From contig OY969793.1 of the NCBI GenBank assembly GCA_963703145.1, positions 4,092,001 through 4,156,000 of the forward strand: a stretch of DNA of 64,000 nt. The letters run 5' to 3'. A program made the translations under genes and the position numbers. Origin of the DNA: Bog-756 sp963703145. Lineage in GTDB: Bacteria > Actinomycetota > Acidimicrobiia > Acidimicrobiales > RAAP-2. The notes under the pieces were generated by a model. It made no database searches, was not told the DNA's origin, and saw only the letters and a list, made by a program, of their open reading frames with translations. Below, one piece after another: positions 15,320-24,259 of this stretch. Position 1 is the stretch's first letter. Each line of letters starts with the position of its first letter.

Positions 15320-17587
15320 ATGAGATCCCCGAGATCCCCCATCGACGCCTCGTCACGTCCCGAGACGGCCCTGCGTGGAGCAGTGGTCCTGTCCGGCCCG
15401 TCGTCCCTGACCCCCGCTCCCGACGGACTGTCCGGCGCGCTGCCCGGCGACGTCTTCGTGGACGACCGACTGGACCTGGTGGCTCTCGACGCCGGACTGG
15501 TCGTCACCAGGACCCACAACCCCGACCGGACCATGCCGTCGCTGATCCCGTGGTCGCTGGTGGAGTGCTCGGTCATGGGCGGCACTCGTACCGGGGCTCC
15601 CCGCGGACCGGGCCAGGTGCTGTCGCTTGCAGTTGCCGACGAGCAGTGGCTCGGCGGGGCCCATGCCTGGACCCTGCTCAGCCCGCCGGTGGATCTGGCT
15701 CCGTTCCTCGACGTGGTGGAAGCGGGGAAGGCAGCCTCGACCAGCGAGGCGTCCACAGTGGTCGGCGCGGACGGCGACACGGCCACCTCGTCCCTACCCG
15801 CCGCCGGTGTTCTGGTCGGACTGCATGCCTCGGCAACACGGTGGCTGCGGTCCCTGCAGCCGGGTGGACGCGACCCCCGCCACGGATTGGGACACCGGCG
15901 GGTGGCCCCGGTGGTGATCGGTCTCTTCGCGCTGGTACTCCTGGCCGGCAGCACCAGTGTGTCGTTCGAGTCATCGGCCAGCGGTGTGATCCGTCACCTG
16001 CATGTCGCACGCGGTCAGGACACGGGCAACCGGGCCCAGGCCACCGAGGCCCATCCGGCACCGAGCCTGCCCGCCGCCACCTCGGCGCCGGCGCCGGCGC
16101 CACCGTCGCTGGCGGGTTCGGCCCCCCTCCAGTCGCACGAGATCTTCGGCTACGCCCCCTACTGGACACTGCCCCAGTCGTCCGGGTTCGACGTGAAGGA
16201 CCTCACCACCCTGGCTTATTTCAGCGTCGACGCCAACGCCGACGGCACTCTCAACCAAAGCGGATCGGGTTGGAACGGGTATGAGAGCCAGGACCTGGTG
16301 AACTTGGTTGACCGGTCCCATGCCGCCGGAGACCGTGTGGTGCTGACCGTGACGTGTTTCAGCCAGAGTTCGCTCGACGCAATCACCTCGGATCCCGATG
16401 CCGGGGCCCGGCTGTCAGCGGCCCTCATTGCCGCGGTCGCGGCCAAGAACCTCGACGGGGTCAACTTTGACTTCGAGGGCGAGGGCAGTGCCGACCGCAC
16501 CGGTTTGACCAAGCTCATCACCCAGGTGTCGGGGGCACTGCACGCCGCCAACCCGCACTGGCAGGTGACCATGGCCACCTACGCCAGCGCAGCGGACGAC
16601 TCCAGCGGCTTCTACGACGTGGCAGCGTTGGCTCCGGCCCTCGACGGATTCTTCGTCATGGCCTACGACATGAACAACCGGGCCAGCCCGAGCGCCACCG
16701 CGCCGTTGATCGGTGGTGGTTACAACGACACCGAGGCCCTGCAGCAGTTCACCGCGGTGGTGCCCGCCCAGAAGGTGATCCTCGGGGTCCCCTACTACGG
16801 GTATGACTGGCCGACCACGGACGGGACGAAGACGGCCCAGGCCACCGGGGGCGAGACGCCGCTGAGCGACGGGGTCATCGCCGCCTCAGGCCATCCGACC
16901 TACTGGGACCCGACCACCGACACAGCATGGACGTCGTACCAGACCGGCACGCAGTGGCACGAGACCTATTTCGACGATCCCACGTCGCTGGCGATGAAGG
17001 CGCAGCTGGCCAACACCTTCCACATCGCCGGCCTCGGGATCTGGGCCCTGGGCATGGACGGGAACGATCCGTCCATGCTGGCCGCCCTATTGGGCAACGC
17101 CCCGGCGGCCAAGGACTTCCAGGCCGGACCGACCAGCACCAGTGCTTCGGCATCATCGACCACGACTCTGCCCGGACCGCCGGGCACGGGCTTCGTCACC
17201 ACCGGCACCTGGAACAGTGGTTCGGTGGCACTCACCCCGATCACGCCACCGCTCTCGGACGGCAATGCCCAGTATCTGGGCACGCTCAGCCGCCTGGCCA
17301 CCAACGACCCGGCGCTGGCCTGCCTGCAGAGCGGCCCGCCGCTCAAGGTGTGGTCTTTCAGCACCGTGCCCGGCGTGGACATCGCGGTGGCGTCCCAGCC
17401 ACAGTTCTGCGCCACCGCCATGTGGACGTTCACGGCGGCGTCCACCCGAGGCGCGGGCCCGGCCCCGACCACCACCACGGCGCCGGCACCGACCACGACG
17501 ACGACCACCACCGGTCCGGCCAGTACCACGACCACATCGACCACGGCCGACCCCTCGTCCACCACCACGACGACCACCGGACACTGA
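15320..17587 (+). CDS. Membrane-anchored GH18-family glycosidase-like protein
   Basis: 755 residues. Residues 1-190 are a hydrophilic N-terminal domain with no known fold, predicted cytoplasmic; one transmembrane segment lies at about 196-212, then a Pro/Ala linker and a GH18 barrel (about 272-600; IFGYAPYWTL, LTTLAYFSVDANADG). The catalytic motif reads LDGVNFDFEGEG, keeping Asp384 and the proton donor Glu386 of DxxDxDxE with Asn in place of the first inner Asp. Such enzymes hydrolyse chitin, peptidoglycan-like glycans or act as spore-coat-type hydrolases. The C-terminus is a Thr/Pro-rich tail of about 50 residues. Orientation would put the barrel outside the cell. Confidence 0.82.
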   Translation: MRSPRSPIDASSRPETALRGAVVLSGPSSLTPAPDGLSGALPGDVFVDDRLDLVALDAGLVVTRTHNPDRTMPSLIPWSLVECSVMGGTRTGAPRGPGQVLSLAVADEQWLGGAHAWTLLSPPVDLAPFLDVVEAGKAASTSEASTVVGADGDTATSSLPAAGVLVGLHASATRWLRSLQPGGRDPRHGLGHRRVAPVVIGLFALVLLAGSTSVSFESSASGVIRHLHVARGQDTGNRAQATEAHPAPSLPAATSAPAPAPPSLAGSAPLQSHEIFGYAPYWTLPQSSGFDVKDLTTLAYFSVDANADGTLNQSGSGWNGYESQDLVNLVDRSHAAGDRVVLTVTCFSQSSLDAITSDPDAGARLSAALIAAVAAKNLDGVNFDFEGEGSADRTGLTKLITQVSGALHAANPHWQVTMATYASAADDSSGFYDVAALAPALDGFFVMAYDMNNRASPSATAPLIGGGYNDTEALQQFTAVVPAQKVILGVPYYGYDWPTTDGTKTAQATGGETPLSDGVIAASGHPTYWDPTTDTAWTSYQTGTQWHETYFDDPTSLAMKAQLANTFHIAGLGIWALGMDGNDPSMLAALLGNAPAAKDFQAGPTSTSASASSTTTLPGPPGTGFVTTGTWNSGSVALTPITPPLSDGNAQYLGTLSRLATNDPALACLQSGPPLKVWSFSTVPGVDIAVASQPQFCATAMWTFTAASTRGAGPAPTTTTAPAPTTTTTTTGPASTTTTSTTADPSSTTTTTTGH

Positions 17588-17639
17588 CTGCTTCCAGGCC
17601 ACTACGCCGGGTGCGGCAGCGGAGCGGACCCGACCGAAC

Positions 17640-18074
17640 TCAGGCAGGCTCCATGCCGTGTCGCAGCATGAGGGCCAACTCTGCGGCAGGGTCCGGCGGC
17701 TCCGGCGACCTCCAGAGCAGCTCGAGTTCCTCGAAGTACGCATCGAGTCCAGGCGCGTGAAGGACCAGGAGGCGGGCCGGGCCCTCACTCGTGTTCCCGA
17801 AGGTGTGAGCTTCGCCCGCCGCCACCAGCACGAAGGTACCCTCGCTGCCCTCGAACACCTCGCCGTCCACCTGGAACTCGACCGCTCCCTCCAGGACGAA
17901 GTAGGCCTCGTCGTTCCCGACGTGGCGGTGGGCCGGCGGCATCCGACCCCCGGGAGGCAAGGTCCGCTCCATCAGGGAAAAGCGGCCCACGGTGTCGTGA
18001 GCGGTGGCCTTGAACCACATCTGGCTGCCCCGGGCCTCACGGTGCCGGCCGGCGCCTTGTTCCCAACGGAGCAC
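17640..18074 (-). CDS. Cupin-domain protein
   Basis: 144 residues with the start placed at GTG 18074, because GGGGGAGG lies five bases upstream; an internal ATG at 18020 is the alternative. Conserved double-stranded beta-helix: metal-binding motif 1 PPAHRHVGNDEAYFVLEGAVEF, and motif 2 VLVAAGEAHTFGNTSEGP. Typical single-domain cupin that binds a metal and a small ligand; substrate unknown. Convergent with the GH18 gene (52 bp between stops) and 140 bp past the TetR gene. Confidence 0.78.
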   Translation of the reverse strand: MLRWEQGAGRHREARGSQMWFKATAHDTVGRFSLMERTLPPGGRMPPAHRHVGNDEAYFVLEGAVEFQVDGEVFEGSEGTFVLVAAGEAHTFGNTSEGPARLLVLHAPGLDAYFEELELLWRSPEPPDPAAELALMLRHGMEPA

Positions 18075-18214
18075 GGGTACCTCCCCCACGGTGTGGCCAC
18101 GTCCCTCCGGTGAGACTGTAGGGGCGAGGTCTCCAGGTCCGCACCCGGAGTGGGCGGGCCAGAACCGCGGCAAGGCCAGACGCTGGCACGGACCCGAGCC
18201 CAGGAACCCCAGCC

Positions 18215-18968
18215 TTAGGTCGCAGCCGCCTGGCCCGGCCCAAGCAGCTCCCCGACGACGGTCCGGAGCAGCGCGCCGAGCTCGTCGGACGGGACGTCGG
18301 AGAAGACGTCTCCCGCCAGGGCGAGGCTGGCCATCACCGCCCCGAACGCGCTGGCCATCCGCACCCGGCCCTCCAGGGGGATGGACTCCGACGACAGCGC
18401 TTCGCGGAAGCGAACCTGGAGGTCCTCGTGGTCGGCTTCGTGGTGCTCTTTGTGGAGGTTCTCCAGCGCGGCCTGGTTCCGTTCGTGAAAGAGGAAGAGG
18501 GCCCGGTTCTCGAGCATGCGGTCGATGAGCCGGTCCAGGAGCATCGCCCACAGTTCGGGTGTGGCCTCGGCCTGCCCGATCTGTTCCAGCGCCTCACGCG
18601 AGAACTCGTGGAGCCGCAGGTGGATCGCCATCAAGATGTCCTCTTTGCTGGCGAAGTGGTAGTAGATGGCTGCCTTCGTGAATCCCAGCCGGTCGGCGAT
18701 CTCGCGCAGCGACGTCTTGTCGAACCCGTTCTCGGTGAACAGCTCGAGGGCGATGTCCAAGATGCGATCGCGGGTGGTGGCGGAGTCCCCGCCCGGCGCC
18801 CCCGAGGTGCTGGCTCGGGACGGCCCGGCCTTCGGCCGCCACCCGATCGGCGACCTTGGACGTCTTGGTCACCATCCGGTCGGCCACTTTGGACGTCTTG
18901 GCCGCCACCCTGGCGGTCACGTCGGCGGCCTTGCCCGGCGATCGATGCGTTGGTGCTGTCCGTGCCAT
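18215..18968 (-). CDS. TetR-family repressor of the adjacent DrrAB exporter (apparent frameshift near the N-terminus)
   Basis: The C-terminal 181 codons (18215-18760) carry the TetR helix-turn-helix: ALELFTENGFDKTSLREIADRLGFTKAAIYYHFASKEDIL. In that frame no ATG or GTG occurs after the upstream stop; only a TTG at 18760 is available, which would cut into helix 1. A second frame from ATG 18968 codes for a lysine- and alanine-rich leader (KAADVTARVAAKTSKVADRM) with strong GC3 and runs to about 18830, then breaks. One missing or extra base between about 18790 and 18850 would join them into a roughly 250-residue protein. I therefore give the whole span. Divergent from drrA, with palindromic operator sites between. 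Confidence 0.7.
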
Positions 18969-18979
18969 TGCCGGCCATG

Positions 18980-19027
18980 TTACTTGACGGCCGGTAAGTA
19001 AGTCACTTACCATGCGACAAGTAAGGC
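18980..19027. promoter_or_regulatory. Operator region between tetR and drrA
   Basis: An imperfect 22-bp palindrome (18980-19001) has arms TTACTT and AAGTAA around a GGCC centre, with two mismatched pairs. It is followed by CTTACC at 19006-19011 and AAGTAAG at 19020-19026, giving a second overlapping dyad. Arms and spacing fit a TetR dimer site. It lies between the divergent starts, so the repressor could control itself and the exporter. Confidence 0.6.
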
Positions 19028-19050
19028 ACTCCAGGAACGGTGGTAGCGGC

Positions 19051-20043
19051 ATGGCCGACAGGTTGATGATCGAGGCCGACGGCCTCACCAAGCGGTACGG
19101 CGAGACCCAGGCCCTGGCGGGAGTCAGCCTGGAGGTCCCGGCCGGCTCGATCCTGGGGGTCCTCGGCCCGAACGGCGCCGGCAAGACCACCGCCGTGCGA
19201 ATTCTGACCACCCTCGCACTTCCCGATGGGGGTCGGGCCCAGGTGGCCGGGCACGATGTCGTCACGGAGGCCTCGACGGTCCGGAGGTTCATCGGCGTCA
19301 CGGCTCAGGACGCCACGTTGGACGATGCCCTCACCGGCCGTCAGAACCTGGTCATGGTGGGGGAGTTGAGTGATCTCCGGCGTCCCCGTGCCAAGGCCCG
19401 TGCCGTCGAACTGCTCGAGCGCTTCGCCCTGACCGACGCTGCCGACCGGGTCCTGAAGGGTTACTCAGGTGGCATGCGGCGACGGCTCGATCTGGCCGCC
19501 GGTCTGGTCACCCGCCCTCCGGTGCTCTTCCTCGACGAGCCGACCACGGGCCTTGATCCAACCAGTCGGGTGGGCATGTGGCAGATCATCCGAGAGCTGG
19601 TCTCCGATGGCGCCACCCTGCTGCTCACCACCCAATATCTGGAGGAGGCCGATCAACTGGCCGACCGGATCGTGGTCATCGACCACGGGCGGGTGATCGC
19701 CGAGGGCACGCCTACCGAACTGAAGGCAGCCACGGGAGGCGCCCGGCTCCACGCCACCCTCACCGCACCCCATGCTGGCGCGGTGTCGGCGCTCGAGCCA
19801 CTGGTCGAGGGCACCGTGCACGTGAGCGATGACGGCCGACGCCTGGACGCCGCGGTCAGGAGCGGCTCGGGCCTGGCGACCTCGGTGGTGCGCGCCCTCG
19901 ATGCGGCCGGTGTGCAGGTCGACGATGTCGAGGTGCGACAGCCATCGCTCGACGATGTGTTCTTTGCCCTCACTGGGCGCCCGGTCTCGGAGGAACTCCG
20001 AGCCGAGGATTCCGATCTCAAGCTGGAAGGGGTGGCGCGATGA
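19051..20043 (+). CDS. drrA: ABC exporter ATP-binding protein, DrrA type
   Basis: 330 residues from ATG 19051; an upstream ATG at 19012 lies inside the operator and is less likely. Walker A GPNGAGKTT, Q-loop region VTAQDATLDDALTGRQNL, signature YSGGMRRRLDLAAGL and Walker B LFLDEPTTGLDPTSR are complete, and a C-terminal accessory domain of about 90 residues follows, as in daunorubicin-resistance ATPases. Pairs with the overlapping permease gene (ATGA overlap). Probably exports a hydrophobic drug or lipid; the substrate is unknown. Confidence 0.9.
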   Translation: MADRLMIEADGLTKRYGETQALAGVSLEVPAGSILGVLGPNGAGKTTAVRILTTLALPDGGRAQVAGHDVVTEASTVRRFIGVTAQDATLDDALTGRQNLVMVGELSDLRRPRAKARAVELLERFALTDAADRVLKGYSGGMRRRLDLAAGLVTRPPVLFLDEPTTGLDPTSRVGMWQIIRELVSDGATLLLTTQYLEEADQLADRIVVIDHGRVIAEGTPTELKAATGGARLHATLTAPHAGAVSALEPLVEGTVHVSDDGRRLDAAVRSGSGLATSVVRALDAAGVQVDDVEVRQPSLDDVFFALTGRPVSEELRAEDSDLKLEGVAR

Positions 20044-20906
20044 CCACGACGCTGACGACGACGACCACGTCGCCCGATCAGGCTGCCGTGCGGAGCCCGA
20101 CCGGGAGCTCCTGGTTGGGCAAGCGGTGGCAGGACGTGGTGGTACTGACACGGCGCAACGTCGTCCACATCGCACGCGAGCCGCTCCAACTGTCCGACGT
20201 CACCGTGCAGCCGGTGCTGTTCACGCTGCTGTTCGTCTACGTGTTCGGCTCGGGTGTGCCTATCCACGGGGGCAGTTACAAGGACTTCGCCATCGCCGGG
20301 CTGATGTTGTTGAACCTGACCACGTCGGCCATGGGAACCGCGGTCGGATTGAGTAGCGACTTGAGCACCGGTGCCATCGACCGCTTCCGCACATTGCCGA
20401 TGTGGCGTTCGGCGGTGCTGGTGGGCCGCTCGGTGGCCGATCTGCTGTCGGCCACGCTGTGCGTCACCATCGTGGCGCTGACGGGATTGGCCATCGGCTG
20501 GCGCACCGACGCATCGGCCATCTCGGTGCTCGGGGGATTCGCCATCGCCCTTCTCTTCAGCTACGCCCTGTCGTGGGGGTGCGCCTGCCTCGGGATCGTG
20601 TCGAAGGGGCCCGAGTCCGCCCAGGGGGTAGGGCTGATCATCTTGTTCCCCCTGGCCATCGTGTCCAACGCCCTGGTGCCGACCGTCGGCATGCCGGGAT
20701 GGCTCCAGGCCATCGCCGACTGGAACCCGGTCAGCGCCGTGACGGCGGCGGTGCGTGATCTGTTCGGCAACCCGAATCCCTCGGCGACCCTCACCGCCTG
20801 GCCCATGCAGCACCCCATCGAGGCCTCTCTGGCCTGGTCGGCCTGCATGCTGGCGGTGTTCGTCCCGCTCGCCGCACACCTGTACCGCAACCGCACGACG
20901 GGCTAG
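20040..20906 (+). CDS. drrB: ABC-2 type exporter permease, DrrB type
   Basis: 288 residues with six predicted membrane helices in the ABC-2 pattern: TLLFVYVFGSGV near 60, NLTTSAMGTAVGLSSDLSTGAIDRFRTLPM around 95-120, then four helices to the C-terminus including LIILFPLAIVSNALVPTVGMPGWLQ. The sequence around residue 110 is the coupling-helix region of DrrB-like proteins. A Thr-rich N-terminus precedes. Start overlaps the drrA stop; the two form the exporter under the divergent TetR. Confidence 0.9.
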   Translation: MTTTLTTTTTSPDQAAVRSPTGSSWLGKRWQDVVVLTRRNVVHIAREPLQLSDVTVQPVLFTLLFVYVFGSGVPIHGGSYKDFAIAGLMLLNLTTSAMGTAVGLSSDLSTGAIDRFRTLPMWRSAVLVGRSVADLLSATLCVTIVALTGLAIGWRTDASAISVLGGFAIALLFSYALSWGCACLGIVSKGPESAQGVGLIILFPLAIVSNALVPTVGMPGWLQAIADWNPVSAVTAAVRDLFGNPNPSATLTAWPMQHPIEASLAWSACMLAVFVPLAAHLYRNRTTG

Positions 20907-20938
20907 GGCTGGGCGCAACGTCTGACGTCGTTGTCCGA

Positions 20939-21259
20939 TCAACCGCCGTGGTTCGGAGGCATCCGGGCACCACTGTGGCCTTGGCCGGCCATCACCACGC
21001 GATCGTCCTCGATGCGCACCCCCTCGGAGCGGAGGAGTCGCGCGTGCTCGCGCTCGTTCCCGGGAACCAGGCGACCCGTGCTGGTCACCACCCGCCACCA
21101 GGGGAGCCCGGATCCGCCGAGGGAGAGGAATCGGCCGACGGCGCGGGCCGCCCCGGGATGGCCGGACTCCAGGGCCACCTCGCCGTAGGTCATCACCGCC
21201 CCAACCGGTAGCCGCCCGAGTACGGCACGGACGTCATCGGCGAAGCTCTGTGCCGTCAT
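20939..21259 (-). CDS. Alkyltransferase-like (ATL) DNA damage-recognition protein
   Basis: 106 residues, equal to the C-terminal DNA-binding domain of O6-alkylguanine-DNA alkyltransferase (PVGAVMTYGEVALESGHPGAARAVGRFL). The active-site PCHR motif is replaced by PWWR at 53-56, with Trp54 at the cysteine position. This is the hallmark of ATL proteins: they bind and flag O6-alkylguanine for nucleotide excision repair but cannot take the alkyl group themselves. The Tyr25 and Arg39 base-flipping residues are kept. Start chosen at ATG 21259; the longer frame upstream is unlike the family. Confidence 0.88.
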   Translation of the reverse strand: MTAQSFADDVRAVLGRLPVGAVMTYGEVALESGHPGAARAVGRFLSLGGSGLPWWRVVTSTGRLVPGNEREHARLLRSEGVRIEDDRVVMAGQGHSGARMPPNHGG

Positions 21260-21293
21260 GGCGGCCCACCCGGCGTTCTGGTCGGCGACCGCA

Positions 21294-22616
21294 CTAGACG
21301 AAGAACAAGAAGTGCCGGAACTGGTGGGTGATGAAGAGGTCGTCCAGGGGTGGGACCGCAGCGAGGTACATCGCCAATGCCGGCAACCAGAGCGAGAGCC
21401 GGATCCGGTCCGGCGGCACCACCCCGGGTCCGTGGGCATCGAGGGATCCCGATCGTGCCGCCCTCCCGGGTAACAGCAGGGCGCACGCCTGCACGATGAG
21501 CCAGGCCGCGCCACAGTCGGCAAACCAACGGAGCCAGTCGAATCCGGTAGTGAACAGGACCACGGTGGCCATGACGATCACCGCCGCCAGGGCGATCCCG
21601 ATGACCCGGGTCCTGCCGTGAGCCAGTGAGGTCCCGAGGCGCGGGGTGACCCACCAGTGGGACCAGGCCAGTTGCAGGCCGACGAGCACCAGGCCCAACA
21701 GGATGGTCCAGGCCTTGGCACTGGCCGGTATGGCCCCGACCCGCCCGATCGACGTGTGGATCGAGTCCGGCAGATAGGTGAACACCGTGTTGCCGGTGAA
21801 GTGGAGTTTCGCAATGCCGGCCTGGAGCAGTCCCACCTGGCCCGACGAGGGGAGGCCGTAGGCCAGGACCGCCACGGTTGCCAGGAGGGCGGGACCGGCC
21901 ACCGCTCCGAGGCGCCATCCGATCGACCGGTGAAACGGCCGGCCCGCCCGGGGTCCGACATGGTCGGAATCGGCGGTGGCCGTGGCCACCAGCACCATGG
22001 CCCAGGGGACCTCGATGAGGATGACGTCCTCGTGCACCAGGACCATGGCACCGAATGCCAGCCCGACGGCGGCCAGGGCGCCAAGCTGGCACCGCCCGGC
22101 CCGGGCCAGCACCAAACCGAGGACGGCCAGTAGGACGAGGGCCACCAGGTCGGGCCGGCGGTCGACCACGAAGAAGTCGATCATGAACGGGCTGGCGGCC
22201 AACAGGATGGCCATGGCCCACGAGCCTGCTGTGCCGCGGCGGATCAGCAGCTCAATCAGCACCACCACCGTGCCGACGGCCAGTGCCACGATCAGGTCGG
22301 CTGTGACATCCAGGTCGGTCCGCGAGGGCAGGCCGAACACGAGATGCAGTCCCTCACCCAGCAGTCCACGCCGGATGAACCCCTGCCCGTAGGTCACCAG
22401 GTAGTACGACTCGGTGAACCTGACATTGCCGAGCGGGATGGGGTCGGAGAGCCCTTGGATCAGCTGGAAGGCCACCAGCAGACCGGCGAAGAGCCGCACA
22501 CCGCCCGGTGTCCACCCCGAGCTCCACCGTGTCGCTGCTGGGTCGGCCGCCACGGGCGGTGTCATCGCCTGGCTCCGGGGGGTGATGCCTTCCACCGGTG
22601 GGTACGCGCCGGCCAC
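21294..22616 (-). CDS. Polytopic membrane protein of unknown function
   Basis: 440 residues with about ten hydrophobic helices spread from residue 42 to the C-terminus, and no soluble domain. Charged loops contain motifs such as TESYYLVTYGQGFIRRGLLGE and SHWWVTPRLG. The topology recalls polyprenol-linked glycosyltransferases of the GT-C superfamily (DUF2029-like), but I see no unambiguous catalytic loop. ATG 22616 is used; ATG at 22565 would remove 17 residues. Same strand as the ATL gene, 34 bp apart. Confidence 0.7.
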   Translation of the reverse strand: MAGAYPPVEGITPRSQAMTPPVAADPAATRWSSGWTPGGVRLFAGLLVAFQLIQGLSDPIPLGNVRFTESYYLVTYGQGFIRRGLLGEGLHLVFGLPSRTDLDVTADLIVALAVGTVVVLIELLIRRGTAGSWAMAILLAASPFMIDFFVVDRRPDLVALVLLAVLGLVLARAGRCQLGALAAVGLAFGAMVLVHEDVILIEVPWAMVLVATATADSDHVGPRAGRPFHRSIGWRLGAVAGPALLATVAVLAYGLPSSGQVGLLQAGIAKLHFTGNTVFTYLPDSIHTSIGRVGAIPASAKAWTILLGLVLVGLQLAWSHWWVTPRLGTSLAHGRTRVIGIALAAVIVMATVVLFTTGFDWLRWFADCGAAWLIVQACALLLPGRAARSGSLDAHGPGVVPPDRIRLSLWLPALAMYLAAVPPLDDLFITHQFRHFLFFV

Positions 22617-22835
22617 AGACCACTGGGAACCGGAAACGGAGGGAGGTCTTGCGCCCAGCGTTGGAGCGAGAGCACCGAAGCAGTCTTACATCAACTCCTC
22701 GTCGAGCCATGGCCCACCGGTGGCGCTTGCCTGAGGGTGATCCGTTGCCGACCCATGTCCGTACTGTGACCAAGGTAGCGAGACCCATCGGAGTTGTCCG
22801 ATGCCCGGACCAGTGAAGGACGCGAGGACCACCCC

Positions 22836-23588
22836 ATGGATGCCAGCCCTGGCCGCACGATTCACCGTCGGGAACATCCGATCCGAGCGCGTCGGTTGGC
22901 GATGACCGTGCTCGGCCTGGTGATGGCGCTCACCACAACGGCAGCCGTGGCGCAGAGCGCATCGGCATCTACCCCGGCAGGACAACGACCCGTCGTCAAA
23001 GTGCAGCGCCTTCCCGGCACGTTGGGCATCGTGTTGGTTGATGGCCATGGTCACACGCTGTACCTCGACACGCACGACCATCAGGGTCGGGTGTCCTGCA
23101 CGGGGTCGTGCGCCCGGCAGTGGCCCCCGTTGCTTTTACCCGAGGGTGTCGCAAAGCCAGTGGCCGGGGCCGGCGTGACCGCCCTCGGGACCGTGCGGCG
23201 ATCCGATCACCGGCTCCAGGTCACGTCCCACAAGCTGCCCCTCTACCGATATGTCGGCGATCGGCGTCCCGGCCAGGTACGCGGGGAGGGCAAGGGCGGG
23301 ATCTTCTTCGCCGTCTCGCCGAGCGGAAAGCCCCGTTCGAAGCCCGCCCCCACGCCACCGCCAGCGGTAGCACCCGTGTCGCCCCAACCCTCATCGGCGG
23401 GCACCAGCCCCCCGCCGCCGACGGTCCCTGCGGCACCGAGGGCCACTGCCCCACCGGCGACCAGCCCACCGGCCACCAGCCCACCCGCCACCAGCCCGCC
23501 GCCTACGAGCCCGCCGGCGACCAGCCCACCGGCCACATCGCCGCCTCCGACGACCATGGCGCCGCCCGGTGGTGGGGTCGCCTATTGA
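22836..23588 (+). CDS. Secreted protein with lipoprotein_15-type repeats and a PPATS tail
   Basis: 250 residues from ATG 22836. Signal peptide at about 22-48 (AMTVLGLVMALTTTAAVAQSASA). The body holds paired segments of the secreted-repeat family: GTLGIVLVDGHGHTLYLDTHD, CTGSCARQWPPLLLPEG, LGTVRRSDHRLQVTSHKLPLYRYVGDRRPGQ. This family is of unknown biochemical function. The C-terminal about 70 residues are tandem PPATS-type pentapeptides, a likely cell-wall-spanning linker. A second copy of the domain follows immediately downstream. Confidence 0.8.
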   Translation: MDASPGRTIHRREHPIRARRLAMTVLGLVMALTTTAAVAQSASASTPAGQRPVVKVQRLPGTLGIVLVDGHGHTLYLDTHDHQGRVSCTGSCARQWPPLLLPEGVAKPVAGAGVTALGTVRRSDHRLQVTSHKLPLYRYVGDRRPGQVRGEGKGGIFFAVSPSGKPRSKPAPTPPPAVAPVSPQPSSAGTSPPPPTVPAAPRATAPPATSPPATSPPATSPPPTSPPATSPPATSPPPTTMAPPGGGVAY

Positions 23589-23689
23589 GTTGGAAAGAGG
23601 TAGAGGGTGTGGCCGAGTGATCCGATCAGCCGACTCGGCCGTAGTGACAATAGAGCGGGGGGACGAGACAGCCGGTGAACAGGAGAGAC

Positions 23690-24256
23690 ATGGAAGCGAA
23701 ACAGCATCAGCACTCAGTCCGAGGCAGGGGCGCCCGATGGATGGCCGCCATGACGTTCATCGTGGCGGGGGCGTTCACGGGCTCAGCGGCGGTCGCTGCT
23801 CCCACCATGGCGGGCGCCGCCGCGCCCCCGACGGTCATCACCGTCGCCCACAACGGCACCTGGGGGAAGATCCTGGTGCTCGGCAACGGCACCACCGTCT
23901 ACCGCCTCGCCGCCGACCCGAAGAACAAGAGCGTCTGCAAGGGCGAGTGCGCCAAGATCTGGCCACCGGTGCTGTTGGCTGCCGGCCAGAAGAAGCCAGT
24001 CGGCCACGGCGGTGTGACCGGGCTCGGTACCATCGCCCGCTCCGGAGGAGCCCACCAGATCACCTACAAGGGGGTGCCGCTCTACCGATTCATCGGTGAC
24101 CACAAGGCGGGCCAGGCCACAGGGAACATCAAGGACACCTGGGGCAAGTGGTGGGTGGTGAATCCGGCCAATCCCAAGGCGACGCCGAAGGCCGTGCAGG
24201 CATCGGGCGGGGGGAACGCACCAACCACGGTGGCCGGCTCGGGTGCTGCGTACTGA
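23690..24256 (+). CDS. Secreted lipoprotein_15-type repeat protein
   Basis: 188 residues from ATG 23690, chosen because AGGAG lies 5-9 bases upstream; an in-frame GTG exists at 23675. A signal peptide (about 20-45, AAMTFIVAGAFTGSAAVAAP) is followed by the same repeat family as the gene before it: WGKILVLGNGTTVYRLAADP, CKGECAKIWPPVLLAAG, LGTIARSGGAHQITYKGVPLYRFIGDHKAGQATGN. Lacks the PPATS tail. It ends 4 bases before the desaturase start, so the cluster through the sigma factor may be one transcript. Confidence 0.82.
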   Translation: MEAKQHQHSVRGRGARWMAAMTFIVAGAFTGSAAVAAPTMAGAAAPPTVITVAHNGTWGKILVLGNGTTVYRLAADPKNKSVCKGECAKIWPPVLLAAGQKKPVGHGGVTGLGTIARSGGAHQITYKGVPLYRFIGDHKAGQATGNIKDTWGKWWVVNPANPKATPKAVQASGGGNAPTTVAGSGAAY

Positions 24257-24259
24257 TCC

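Noticed and set aside
23440..23570. Short GC-rich repeats suggesting a tandem array
   Set aside because: They encode PPATS-type pentapeptides in the tail of the secreted protein.
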